DNA of 64,000 nt from positions 16,826 through 80,825 of the forward strand of contig JAAFGX010000006.1 in NCBI GenBank assembly GCA_010365115.1, given 5' to 3'. The DNA comes from Paludibacter sp. Lineage in GTDB: Bacteria > Bacteroidota > Bacteroidia > Bacteroidales > Paludibacteraceae. The translations under genes were made by a program, and so were the position numbers. Positions 28,097-35,586 of the stretch are shown here, one piece after another. Within the stretch, counting starts at the first letter, position 1. Each line of letters starts with the position of its first letter. The notes under the pieces are model-generated. The model searched no databases and was not told the origin of the DNA. It worked only from the letters and a program-made list of their open reading frames with translations.

Positions 28097-28345
28097 ATGA
28101 AAAAAACGAAAGTAACTAAAAAGTCCCACTTCGGGGGATTTAGGGGGCTGAATTCAGTGCTGGAACAAGTAAAAGCCTCGCGAAAGCAAAGCCGTGAGGA
28201 AGAAATTACGGCACATGGGAAAGCGATTAATTATCGCAAGGTGATGGCAAGCAAAATGCAATTTAACCGCAAAAAAAATAAGGCAGACGATGAGGTTCTG
28301 CCTTATTTTTTTTATAAGGGTCCAGCGGTTGGGTGTTGCGGTTGA
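28097..28345 (+). CDS. Small basic conserved hypothetical protein downstream of tsaE
   Basis: Of its 82 residues, the middle part (ASRKQSREEEITAHGKAINY and RKVMASKMQFNRKKNKADDE) looks like a genuine highly charged small protein, as often found after tsaE in Bacteroidetes. N-terminal residues 10-18 (KSHFGGFRG) are encoded by palindromic repeat copy 6. The last 10 residues (YKGPAVGCCG) come from REP sequence beyond an intrinsic terminator, so the natural protein probably once ended near PYFF. Starts 28 nt after tsaE, so cotranscribed. Function unknown. Confidence 0.6.
   Translation: MKKTKVTKKSHFGGFRGLNSVLEQVKASRKQSREEEITAHGKAINYRKVMASKMQFNRKKNKADDEVLPYFFYKGPAVGCCG
28121..28149 (-). repeat. Palindromic repeat copy 6 (inverted), inside the small ORF
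   Basis: Inverted partner of copy 5, again at the 5' end of the downstream coding region. Confidence 0.7.
28277..28314 (+). terminator. Intrinsic terminator overlapping the end of a coding region
   Basis: AATAAGGCAGA and TCTGCCTTATT form a perfect 11-bp stem followed by a run of Ts. It lies inside the open frame of the small protein, near its 3' end. Confidence 0.8.
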
Positions 28346-28346
28346 G

Positions 28347-28445
28347 TGTTGCGGTTTTCAACCGAAATTCATTAATCAGCGGTTACAAACCGCTGCACCC
28401 ATTAATCAGCGGTTATAAACCGCTGCACCCAACCGCTGCACCCAT
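28347..28445. repeat. REP palindrome cluster on the 3' side of the RAYT gene
   Basis: Two near-identical hairpins at 28377-28395 and 28407-28425 (CAGCGGTTAYAAACCGCTG) are each followed by CACCC, plus half copies on both sides. The cluster runs into the last codons of the transposase gene. Confidence 0.75.
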
Positions 28446-29099
28446 CCCTTCTATGCACCACGTCCCCTTCCATTCCCACCAATTTTTTACCAAACCAGCC
28501 GCTACCGGATTATTAATTGTATAATTGATAGCGTTATACAAATGTTTATCATCACGGATAGTAGTATCGAAACTCTCTTTTTGCCAAAGTGCACCAGTAC
28601 GGTTTTCGAGTTTATTGATTTTGTTTGCCGATGTTCGTTTCACCGATTGCATAATGTCTTGCAAATAAACAGGTTTGTCGTTTTCGTCCTTTTCGTATAA
28701 TCGGAAAACCCAATGAACGTGGTTAGACATAATGCAAAAGGCATAGTTTTCGAGTCGCTTTCCTTCCCAGTAGGTAAGTGCTTCTTTCACAACGGCTAAA
28801 TTGGCTTCTTTAGCCAGATTTACAATAGAATGCTCTTGCAAGTGAAGTAAATCACCAAAGGCTTTTATATATTTTTTTCGAGCCAAGTGATAATCGAGTT
28901 TAAGTTGGGCAATAAACTTGTCATCGGCTTTTGCTTTTTTAGCTAAATCAATTTCTGTAAGCAAATTAGCAATCTGAATGGTATAGCGTTCTAACGCTTT
29001 TGGCGGTATGGCATCTTTCAGACACCACGTAACAAAATACGCTTGCCCGGACTGTTGAAAATGAGGTAATTGATGGCGGTAATGTTCTTTTTTGTCCAT
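28413..29099 (-). CDS. REP-associated tyrosine transposase (RAYT, Y1 family)
   Basis: Single-strand DNA transposase related to the IS200/IS605 enzymes and thought to spread REP palindromes. The HUH metal-binding motif is seen in IMSNHVHWVF and the catalytic Tyr probably in LYNAINYTINNPVAAGLV. The N-terminus has YFVTWCLKDAIPP, typical of the family, which begins with a recognition of hairpin ends. Length 228 aa, with an unusual long charged insertion (LTEIDLAKKAKADDKF). The ATG at 29099 is chosen; a TTG further up lies inside a REP. REPs with matching cores flank it on both sides. Catalytic residues look intact, so it may be active. Confidence 0.88.
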   Translation of the reverse strand: MDKKEHYRHQLPHFQQSGQAYFVTWCLKDAIPPKALERYTIQIANLLTEIDLAKKAKADDKFIAQLKLDYHLARKKYIKAFGDLLHLQEHSIVNLAKEANLAVVKEALTYWEGKRLENYAFCIMSNHVHWVFRLYEKDENDKPVYLQDIMQSVKRTSANKINKLENRTGALWQKESFDTTIRDDKHLYNAINYTINNPVAAGLVKNWWEWKGTWCIEGMGAAVGCSGL

Positions 29100-29100
29100 A

Positions 29101-29130
29101 AAGGGTGTAGCGGTTTCCAACTGCTGATTA
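29101..29130. repeat. REP half-palindrome on the 5' side of the RAYT gene
   Basis: GGGTGTAGCGGTTTCCAACT followed by GCTGATTA, adjoining the RAYT start codon. Confidence 0.6.
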
Positions 29131-29187
29131 CATTAATGTAAATTTTAAAAGCAAAATTAATAATTTTTAGTAATTTGCACAAGGGTG

Positions 29188-29240
29188 TTGCGATTTTTAA
29201 TAGCAATTATTTTAATCAGCAGTTGAAAACCGCTGCACCC
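29188..29240. repeat. REP palindrome
   Basis: Contains CAGCAGTTGAAAACCGCTGC, of the same family as the copies at 28377 and 30270, plus a degenerate partner (GCGATTTTTAATAGCAATT). Confidence 0.65.
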
Positions 29241-29312
29241 TATCCACTCGCATGTAAAAAAAACATCAAAATAACTATTGGTCATTACAATAATACAATT
29301 TATTGTTTCACA

Positions 29313-29344
29313 TTTGGTAATTAAAGCAATAGTATGTATTTTTG
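29313..29344 (+). promoter_or_regulatory. Promoter of the toxin-antitoxin operon
   Basis: TTTG (29313-29316), 20 nt, then TATTTTTG (29337-29344). The antitoxin ATG lies 26 nt downstream. Confidence 0.65.
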
Positions 29345-29370
29345 TTGTTGTAATTTAATTGAACCACAAT

Positions 29371-29577
29371 ATGGAAACATTAATAATTCACTACGAAAAA
29401 TCGAATAGGGCTGCTCGCAAATTGATAGATGCGGTAATAGCATCGGGAGTAATAAAAGTAGATAAAAAAAAGAAAACAGGATTACAATTAGCGTTGGACG
29501 AAGCTAATAGAGGCAAAACATATTCAATTCAAAATCCTAAAAATGCAGTGGCAGAAATACTAGGCAAAGATGTATAA
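29371..29577 (+). CDS. Antitoxin of a YafQ-type module
   Basis: A 68-aa protein directly upstream of the YafQ-like toxin. The N-terminal segment (METLIIHYEKSNRAARKLID) forms a strand-helix that may dimerise and bind the operator; the C-terminal part (ANRGKTYSIQNPKNAVAEIL) would wrap the toxin. It is not a clear RelB/DinJ homologue but has their size and position. The ATG at 29371 is preferred to a TTG at 29359. Its stop overlaps the toxin start by 8 nt (ATGTATAA), a standard arrangement for type II modules, and implies autoregulation. Confidence 0.75.
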   Translation: METLIIHYEKSNRAARKLIDAVIASGVIKVDKKKKTGLQLALDEANRGKTYSIQNPKNAVAEILGKDV

Positions 29578-29842
29578 TTTACGTTACAGTGGTATTTTCA
29601 GAAAACAACTTCGGTTAATGGATAAACGTGGTAAAAATCTAACGAAAATAAATCATGTTATTGAATGCCTCGCCGAAAATGGAACGTTACCTGCATCGTA
29701 TAAACCACATAAATTAAAAGGAGAGTATAGCGGTTGCTGGGAAGCGCATATAGAACCAGATTGGCTTATTGTATGGCAAATTAATGAGAATGAACTCATT
29801 ATATTGCTCATTGCAACAGGTACACACTCCGATTTATTTTGA
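29570..29842 (+). CDS. YafQ-family mRNA interferase toxin
   Basis: A 90-aa RelE/ParE-superfamily protein that would cut mRNA on the ribosome. Family features include FRKQLRLMDKRGKNLTKI, LPASYKPHKLKGEYSGCWEA, then HIEPDWLIVWQI and a final LLIATGTHSDLF, where the conserved Lys-Leu-x-Gly and the C-terminal TGTHSDLF are typical of YafQ. The expected catalytic His is present near the end (His87). Overlaps its antitoxin by 8 nt and is directly followed by two tRNA-like genes. Confidence 0.9.
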   Translation: MYNLRYSGIFRKQLRLMDKRGKNLTKINHVIECLAENGTLPASYKPHKLKGEYSGCWEAHIEPDWLIVWQINENELIILLIATGTHSDLF

Positions 29843-29857
29843 GTTCAAAATTTAACA

Positions 29858-29950
29858 CACGGGTATAGTGTAAGGGTTTAGCACAATGGCTTTCGGTGCC
29901 ATTCTGGGGCTTCCAACCCCTCAGAACCAGTTCGAGTCTGGTTACCCGTG
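29858..29950 (+). tRNA. tRNA-like gene 1, anticodon UCG, with long variable arm
   Basis: Cloverleaf read by eye: acceptor ACGGGTA/TACCCGT (8 bp if the outer C-G at 29858/29950 is counted); D arm GTG..CAC with GG in the loop; anticodon stem ATGGC/GCCAT with loop TTTCGGT, giving anticodon TCG (29893-29895); a 23-nt variable arm with a 6-7-bp stem around CTTCCAA; T stem ACCAG/CTGGT with loop TTCGAGT. UCG would read the Arg codon CGA, yet Arg tRNAs normally lack a long variable arm. No CCA is encoded; GCT follows. It could be an allo-tRNA, a pseudo-tRNA, or a class I tRNA with an insertion. Confidence 0.6.
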
Positions 29951-29958
29951 CTCGATTT

Positions 29959-30048
29959 CCGTTTGTAGTGTAAAGGCAGCACACAAGTCTCCGGGGCTTG
30001 ACTGGGGCTTCCAACCCCTCAGTTCCGGTTCGATTCCGGACAAACGTG
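29959..30048 (+). tRNA. tRNA-like gene 2, anticodon CCG, with long variable arm
   Basis: Starts exactly 100 nt after gene 1. Acceptor CCGTTTG/CAAACGT pairs at six of seven positions (the terminal C-T is mismatched). D arm GTG..CAC; anticodon stem CAAGT/GCTTG with loop CTCCGGG, giving anticodon CCG (29991-29993, Arg codon CGG). T stem TCCGG/CCGGA with loop TTCGATT. The variable arm CTGGGGCTTCCAACCCCTCA is identical to that of gene 1, whereas acceptor, anticodon and T stems differ completely. Ends in GTGCT as gene 1 does. Confidence 0.55.
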
Positions 30049-30061
30049 CTGAAGAGTGATG

Positions 30062-30300
30062 GTGTTGCACAAGGGTGCAGCGGTTTTCAACCGTTGATTG
30101 TGTAGGTTGCATAAAGTGTTGCAGTTTTCAACTGCAATTCTTTAATCAGCGGTTGGAAACCGCTGCACCCTTGTAATCCTTTGCACGTTCGGGTCGTGCG
30201 ATTTGTAATCGCACATTATTATTAATTGCGGTTGAAAAACGCAACACCCTTTATAATCAGCGGTTGAAAACCGCTGCACCCTTGCAACCGCTGCACCCTT
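30062..30300. repeat. REP cluster downstream of the tRNA-like genes
   Basis: At least five related palindromes, including TCAGCGGTTGGAAACCGCTG near 30153 and TCAGCGGTTGAAAACCGCTG near 30257, most followed by CACCC. GTGCGATTTGTAATCGCAC near 30194 is a different hairpin. No gene lies here. Confidence 0.75.
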
Positions 30301-30327
30301 ACCTTACCTTACCTTACCTTACCTTAC
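30298..30327. repeat. Pentanucleotide microsatellite (CTTAC)6
   Basis: Six perfect CTTAC units. The last one contains the stop codon of the M13 peptidase gene (30324-30326). Slippage here would change the repeat downstream of the stop without altering most of the protein. Confidence 0.9.
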
Positions 30328-32390
30328 CAAATACTTACTCTTTTTTCTTGAGCTAAATACATTTTATCACTCACTTTTATTCCAAAAGCATCATACCAGT
30401 TTTGTATATGAGGTAAAGCACCATTTACACGCCATTTTCCTAACGAATGGGGATCCGCTTTAGTGCGTTGAAGTATTTCTTCGGGACGAATGTTTCCAGC
30501 CCATACATTGGCATAAGCAAGGAAGAAACGTTGTTCTGGTTTAAAGCCATCCTTAACTGCCAAAGGAGAGGCTTTAGTTGCGTTTTTGAATGCTTGAAAT
30601 GATACTTGCAAACCTCCATGATCGGCTATGTTTTCACCCAAGGTAAATTTACCATTCCCGTTGACTCCCGGAGCCACAACAATTTGATCAAAATAATCAG
30701 CCATTACGTTAGCACGACTATTAAAATTCTTTTTATCCGAAGCAGTCCACCAGTTTTTCAGATTACCATCTTTATCATACTGACAACCTTGATCATCAAA
30801 TCCGTGAGTCATTTCATGTCCAATAACCACACCAATTGCACCGTAATTAAATGCATCATCGGCATTCATATCAAAGAAAGGATATTGTAGAATTCCGGCT
30901 GGGAAGCAAATTTCGTTGGTGGAAGGATCGTAATAAGCATTGACTGTTTGCGGCGTCATTTGCCATTTGGTTTTATCTACCTTTTTACCGGCTTTTGCAA
31001 AATTATATTCGTTTTCAAATTTATTGGCTTTCATGATATTGGCATAATACGAATCTTTTGTAATATCCAATTTAGAATAGTCTCTCCATTTATCAGGATA
31101 ACCTATTTTTACATAAAATGCTTTTAGTTTTTCATTAGCTTTAATTTTAGTTGAATCACCCATCCATGACAAAGCATTAATTCTTTCACTAAGCGATTCC
31201 TGAAGGTTGGCAACCAGCTTTAACATGCGCTCTTTTGCTTCTACAGGAAAATATTTCTTGACGTACATTTGTCCAACGGCTTCACCCAACGCCTCATCCA
31301 CAGTGCTTACAGCGCGCTTCCAGCGCGGAGACTGTTCTTCCTTTCCAGACATTGTTTTGCCATAGAAATCAAAATTTTGAGCATAAATTGAATCGCTAAG
31401 ATAGGTTGCCGATTCGTCAATTAATTTCCATTGCAAATAAGCAATTTGTGCAGGAATAGGCTCTGAAGTCAGTATTTTTCCAACTTCAACTAACGATTCT
31501 TTTTGAGAAGCATTAATGTCTTTTATGTCTTTTAGACCTAAGGCAGTCAGGTATTCGTTCCAGTTTACCGCCGGTACCAGTTTTTGTAAATCAACAACAG
31601 TCATTTTGTTGTAATTTGCATGAGGGTCACGAAGTTTTACTTTGTCGAAAGCAGCCTTAGCCAAACGGGTTTCTATGGTCATTACCGATTCCATGTTCTT
31701 TTGGGCATCGGCAGGTTCAAAACCAACCAATTGGAACATTTTTACAACATGTGATTTGTATTTTTCGCGGATTTCCTTAGTATGTGCATCGTTTTCTATG
31801 TAATAATCACGTTGACCCAAACTAATCCCACTCTGGTAAGTCTGAACCATTTCCATAGAACTGTTCATTGGGTCGGCTCCTACATAAATGCTGAAATAAG
31901 GATCTAAACCTGATAACAATAATTCAGGTGTAAGTTTCAAAATGTCGGTAACATTTTTAATTTCAGCAATCTTTTTAAGTTCATTCTGAATTGGCTCAAA
32001 GCCATCAGCATTCAGTTTTGTACTATCCATTGCCAGATTGAAAAAATCAGCAATTTTCTGTTCAACAGTTCCATTCTGAGCTGGTTTCGAGGCAATTTCT
32101 TCAATTAATCCTTTTAATTGTTCGCGATTATTTTCTGCCAGTTTATCAAAACTGCCGAAACGGGAATATTCTCCAGTGAGCGGGTTATTTTTCATCCATC
32201 CGCCACAGGCATATTGATAAAAATCTACATTGGGCGATACCGTGGTATCCAGATTAGCCAATTGAATACCAGCACTCAGGTTGGCATCTTTTTTAGAATT
32301 GCAGGCAGTAGTCATAAGCATAAGTGCAAATAAAATGACCCCTAACCCCTGAAGGGGAAAAGAGGAAAGTGAATAATTTTTTTTGTTCAT
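30324..32390 (-). CDS. M13-family (neprilysin/PepO) zinc metallopeptidase lipoprotein
   Basis: Secreted endopeptidase that degrades small peptides in the cell envelope. The zinc site HEMTH lies in VIGHEMTHGFDDQG with the third ligand in ENIADHGG; NAYYDPSTNEICFPAGILQ is the substrate-binding NAYY motif. The M13 N-terminal domain starts at VDFYQYACGGWM. A lipoprotein signal ends at Cys30 (LMTTAC). The start ATG at 32390 is preferred over 32420. Residues 8-15 (SFPLQGLG) in the signal peptide are encoded by palindromic repeat copy 7. Length 688 aa, normal. The stop codon lies in a (CTTAC)n microsatellite. Confidence 0.95.
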   Translation of the reverse strand: MNKKNYSLSSFPLQGLGVILFALMLMTTACNSKKDANLSAGIQLANLDTTVSPNVDFYQYACGGWMKNNPLTGEYSRFGSFDKLAENNREQLKGLIEEIASKPAQNGTVEQKIADFFNLAMDSTKLNADGFEPIQNELKKIAEIKNVTDILKLTPELLLSGLDPYFSIYVGADPMNSSMEMVQTYQSGISLGQRDYYIENDAHTKEIREKYKSHVVKMFQLVGFEPADAQKNMESVMTIETRLAKAAFDKVKLRDPHANYNKMTVVDLQKLVPAVNWNEYLTALGLKDIKDINASQKESLVEVGKILTSEPIPAQIAYLQWKLIDESATYLSDSIYAQNFDFYGKTMSGKEEQSPRWKRAVSTVDEALGEAVGQMYVKKYFPVEAKERMLKLVANLQESLSERINALSWMGDSTKIKANEKLKAFYVKIGYPDKWRDYSKLDITKDSYYANIMKANKFENEYNFAKAGKKVDKTKWQMTPQTVNAYYDPSTNEICFPAGILQYPFFDMNADDAFNYGAIGVVIGHEMTHGFDDQGCQYDKDGNLKNWWTASDKKNFNSRANVMADYFDQIVVAPGVNGNGKFTLGENIADHGGLQVSFQAFKNATKASPLAVKDGFKPEQRFFLAYANVWAGNIRPEEILQRTKADPHSLGKWRVNGALPHIQNWYDAFGIKVSDKMYLAQEKRVSIW
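32338..32361 (+). repeat. Palindromic repeat copy 7, inside a signal-peptide coding region
   Basis: GACCCCTAACCCCTGAAGGGG continues the family. Unlike the others it has no nearby inverted partner. Confidence 0.7.
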
Positions 32391-32506
32391 GATTAAATAA
32401 TTTTTAGAAACCCTAACCACAAAACGTGAATAAGATTTACTGTGTAGTTAATTTCAATATATAACATATTTAAGACTAAATAGTTGTTGCCAATTCTTAT
32501 TACCAT

Positions 32507-33529
32507 TTAAGGGATAAGGGGTTGTTTGACCGAATCAATAATAGCGAAAAGTTCATTCAGCGTATCAGCCCGAAGCATGGCGATGCGCGTTTCCTTAAAA
32601 TTAGGAATACCCTTAAAAACAGGAGTTGAAGCCAAGTGTCGACGACTGTGAATAATACCTTTCAAACGCTGATTGGAAACATTTTCTAGAGTTGTTTGTT
32701 CATTCAGGTCAAGCCATTTGACTGAAGCTATAATATGTTCTTTTAAAATGGCTTTTTGTTCTTCAAAAGTGAGCAATTGACTTTTTTCGCCAGTAGCGAA
32801 GTATTGTTTCATTTCTCCAAATATCCACGGACGACCAATAGCTGCACGACCCACCATTACGGCATCAACACCGTAACGGTCAAAACATTCAGCAGCTCGC
32901 TCCGGAGTGGTTACATCTCCATTTCCAATAATAGGAATGTGCATTCGTTGATTATTTTTTACTTCGCCTATCAATGTCCAATCCGCATCTCCTTTGTACA
33001 TTTGCGAACGGGTACGACCATGAATGGCCAATGCTGCAACTCCACAATCCTGTATTCGCTCTGCTAGTTCAACAATTACTTTGCTGTCCTCATCCCAGCC
33101 CAAACGAGTTTTTACCGTTACAGGAAGATGTACCGATTTTACAACCGCCGAAGTAATTTCGAGCAATTTTGGAATGTCTCTGAGTAGCCCCGCTCCTGCC
33201 CCTTTGCCGGCAACTTTCTTCACCGGGCAACCGAAATTCAAATCGATAAATTCAGGATTGGCTTCGGAGGCAATAATTGCTGCTTCAGCCATTGCATCAG
33301 CTTCACGACCGTACAATTGAATAGCCACAGGACGTTCCTCATTGTAAATAGTCAGTTTTTGTTCGGTGCGCTTCACACTTCGTATCAATGCATCTGCCGA
33401 AATAAATTCGGTGTAAACCATATCCACCCCAAAACGTTTACACAATAACCGGAATGCCGGATCGGTTACGTCCTCCATAGGAGCCAAAAATAATGGTTTA
33501 TCAGGAAATTCTATGTTTGAAATCTTCAT
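32507..33529 (-). CDS. dusB: tRNA-dihydrouridine synthase
   Basis: FMN-dependent TIM-barrel enzyme that reduces uridines in the D-loop of tRNA. Signatures are LAPMEDVTDPAFR (FMN binding), FIDLNFGCPVKKVAGKGAGA with the catalytic Cys, KTRLGWDE, IHGRTRSQMYKGDADW and PIIGNGDV followed by VGRAAIGRPWIF. Length 340 aa, full. The exact paralogue (DusB type by size and the GCPV sequence) is an inference. Monocistronic; the neighbour across the gap is divergent. Confidence 0.92.
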   Translation of the reverse strand: MKISNIEFPDKPLFLAPMEDVTDPAFRLLCKRFGVDMVYTEFISADALIRSVKRTEQKLTIYNEERPVAIQLYGREADAMAEAAIIASEANPEFIDLNFGCPVKKVAGKGAGAGLLRDIPKLLEITSAVVKSVHLPVTVKTRLGWDEDSKVIVELAERIQDCGVAALAIHGRTRSQMYKGDADWTLIGEVKNNQRMHIPIIGNGDVTTPERAAECFDRYGVDAVMVGRAAIGRPWIFGEMKQYFATGEKSQLLTFEEQKAILKEHIIASVKWLDLNEQTTLENVSNQRLKGIIHSRRHLASTPVFKGIPNFKETRIAMLRADTLNELFAIIDSVKQPLIP

Positions 33530-33664
33530 TTTTATGCAAAATTGGATTGCAAAGGTAAATATTTAATTGATACAGAACAATAAAGTATTTGTCAAGGGAA
33601 CTTTAAACTCCAAATTGTAAAGAATAATAACTATTTTTGTAAAAACAATAAAACCAACTTTTTC

Positions 33665-34585
33665 ATGAAACAAATGGCTCACTCGTTAACAAAAAACACC
33701 TCCAAAAATAAAAAAACTACATTAAATAGAACGTTGAATTTACTTCACGACAGTATTTTTATAGCTTTAGGTATCGTTTCTGCTGGTTTTGGTTTGAAAG
33801 GCTTTTTATTGCCCAATTCGTTTATAGATGGTGGTGTAACGGGAATTTCTCTTATCCTCACCGAAGTGACTAAAATCTCCTTCCCTATCCTATTAGTGGC
33901 TATTAATTTGCCATTTATTTTGGTTGCATTTTCAACCGTTAATAAACAGTTTGCATTCAGAAGCTTTCTTGCCATTGTATTATTGGCATTAACTGTTCAT
34001 TTTATTCCATTTCCTATTATCACACACGATAAACTTTTGATTGCAGTATTTGGTGGTTTTTTTTTAGGATTGGGTATTGGTTTAGCTATGAGAGGTGGTT
34101 CGGTAATTGATGGCACAGAGGTTTTAGCAGTTTACTTAGGACGTAAGACCTCATTGACAATTGGAGATGTGATATTAATATTTAACGTCATGATTTTCAT
34201 GGTTTCAGCTTATGTCTTTTCGGTAGAAATCGCTCTATATGCTATACTTACTTATTTAGCAGCTTCAAAAACAGTAGATTTTGTAGTCTCGGGGATTGAA
34301 GAATATGTTGGTGTAACTATTATTTCTGATAAAAACGAAGAAATAAGACTGGCAATTATTGAAAAACTAGGCAGAGGTTGCACACTTTATTATGGGAAAA
34401 AAGGATATGCTAAAAGAGGCGAAACTCTCAAAAAAACGGATATTGTGTACACATTGATTACTCGTTTAGAAATTTCAAAATTGAAGTCCGAAATAGACAA
34501 TATTGATAAAGACGCTTTTATAGTTATGCACAGCATTAAAGATGTAAAAGGAGGAATGATTAAAAAAAGACCTATGCAACAATAA
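33665..34585 (+). CDS. YitT-family membrane protein (DUF161/DUF2179)
   Basis: Six hydrophobic helices in residues 30-200 (SAGFGLKGFLLPNSFIDGGV and GGSVIDGTEVLAV are the two YitT repeats), followed by a cytoplasmic DUF2179 domain (about 210-306) with EEIRLAIIEKLGRG and KTDIVYTLITRLE. Function of the family is not established. Length 306 aa, full. A possible -7 TATTTTTG lies at 33632. A second Met at residue 4 is an alternative start. Confidence 0.88.
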   Translation: MKQMAHSLTKNTSKNKKTTLNRTLNLLHDSIFIALGIVSAGFGLKGFLLPNSFIDGGVTGISLILTEVTKISFPILLVAINLPFILVAFSTVNKQFAFRSFLAIVLLALTVHFIPFPIITHDKLLIAVFGGFFLGLGIGLAMRGGSVIDGTEVLAVYLGRKTSLTIGDVILIFNVMIFMVSAYVFSVEIALYAILTYLAASKTVDFVVSGIEEYVGVTIISDKNEEIRLAIIEKLGRGCTLYYGKKGYAKRGETLKKTDIVYTLITRLEISKLKSEIDNIDKDAFIVMHSIKDVKGGMIKKRPMQQ

Positions 34586-34627
34586 ATTCTCTTTAAAATG
34601 GTGATTTAGCATAGTGATTTATTTACT

Positions 34628-34636
34628 TACCTTTGC
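34628..34636 (+). promoter_or_regulatory. -7 promoter element before the 34.66-kb gene
   Basis: TACCTTTGC matches TAnnTTTGC, 25 nt before the ATG. Confidence 0.5.
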
Positions 34637-34661
34637 AAATGAGTTATATTGAAAATTTTAG

Positions 34662-35558
34662 ATGAAAAAATACATTCTTATATTAATACTATTCAGCACA
34701 TTACAAAGCATTTTCGCTCAAGTAAAATATTCCCCTGCGTGGTTTGGACCAAATGCCAATCCTGTTCCTGAGTTTACAGATGCCCGCATTCCAGCAAAAA
34801 CCACCATCAGCTTAATGGGTGATTATTATTTTGGATTTGGTGATCAAACAAAAAACGGCTATTTCAAAATTGAAATCCCTCTCCTATCCGAACGGGTATC
34901 CCTAAAAGTTTGGACAAGCCTATTCGAAAATTATAAAGTAACCGATCTGGTTAGTTCACAACGCAATATGGCTAGTGGAAATACATCCGGCAAAGCATCA
35001 GGTGATTTTTATGTTCAGACCAGAATGCTGATATTAAAAGAGAAAAAATATGCTCCCAATATTATTTTAAACAGTACGTTGAAATCTGCTTCGGGAACAA
35101 ATTTCAATGAAAGACGTTATTTTGACACTCCCGGATATTATTTTGATGTGGAAATAGGAAAATCAATTTATACTAAAAGTAATTTTATCAGTGAAATTCG
35201 TGGGGTGGCCAATCTTGGTTTTCTGTGTTGGGAAACCACCAACAGTACTCAAAACGATGCACCTATTTATGGTGGAAAAATAATTGTTGGAAATAAAAAC
35301 TGGAAACTGGAAAACACGCTTTCGGGTTATTGGGGGTGGATGCATACCAACCGACATTATTCAGCTGATTATGGTGATGCGCCTCTGGTATATGCAGCAA
35401 AATTTTCAGTTATGAAAGGTTATATGGATTATTTTGCTCAATATCAATATGGGATAAAAGATTTTCCATATCATCAAATCAGGGTTGGAATAAGTTTTCC
35501 GGTGGAGATATTTACACCTAAATATACGGCCCCTAAATCCCCCAAGGGGGACTTTTGA
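34662..35558 (+). CDS. Secreted/outer-membrane protein of unknown function
   Basis: The signal peptide covers residues 1-19 (MKKYILILILFSTLQSIFA). The 298-aa protein is rich in aromatic beta strands (ISLMGDYYFGFG, YFAQYQYGIKDF) and is conserved-looking but not assigned. The last eight residues (APKSPKGD, then F) come from palindromic repeat copy 8, which also supplies the stop codon; the natural barrel probably ended near FPVEIF. A U32 peptidase gene follows on the same strand, only 28 nt away, so the two are probably cotranscribed. Confidence 0.65.
   Translation: MKKYILILILFSTLQSIFAQVKYSPAWFGPNANPVPEFTDARIPAKTTISLMGDYYFGFGDQTKNGYFKIEIPLLSERVSLKVWTSLFENYKVTDLVSSQRNMASGNTSGKASGDFYVQTRMLILKEKKYAPNIILNSTLKSASGTNFNERRYFDTPGYYFDVEIGKSIYTKSNFISEIRGVANLGFLCWETTNSTQNDAPIYGGKIIVGNKNWKLENTLSGYWGWMHTNRHYSADYGDAPLVYAAKFSVMKGYMDYFAQYQYGIKDFPYHQIRVGISFPVEIFTPKYTAPKSPKGDF
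35528..35556 (+). repeat. Palindromic repeat copy 8, at the 3' end of a coding region
   Basis: Reads GGCCCCTAAATCCCCCAAGG and continues GGGACTTTT. Partner of 35606-35631. Confidence 0.7.
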
Positions 35559-35586
35559 TTTGTGCAAATTTGAAAATGATAATGAG

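Noticed and set aside
28347..30300. Possible CRISPR array
   Set aside because: The repeats are palindromic, irregularly spaced and linked to a RAYT gene. No cas genes are nearby, so they are REPs.
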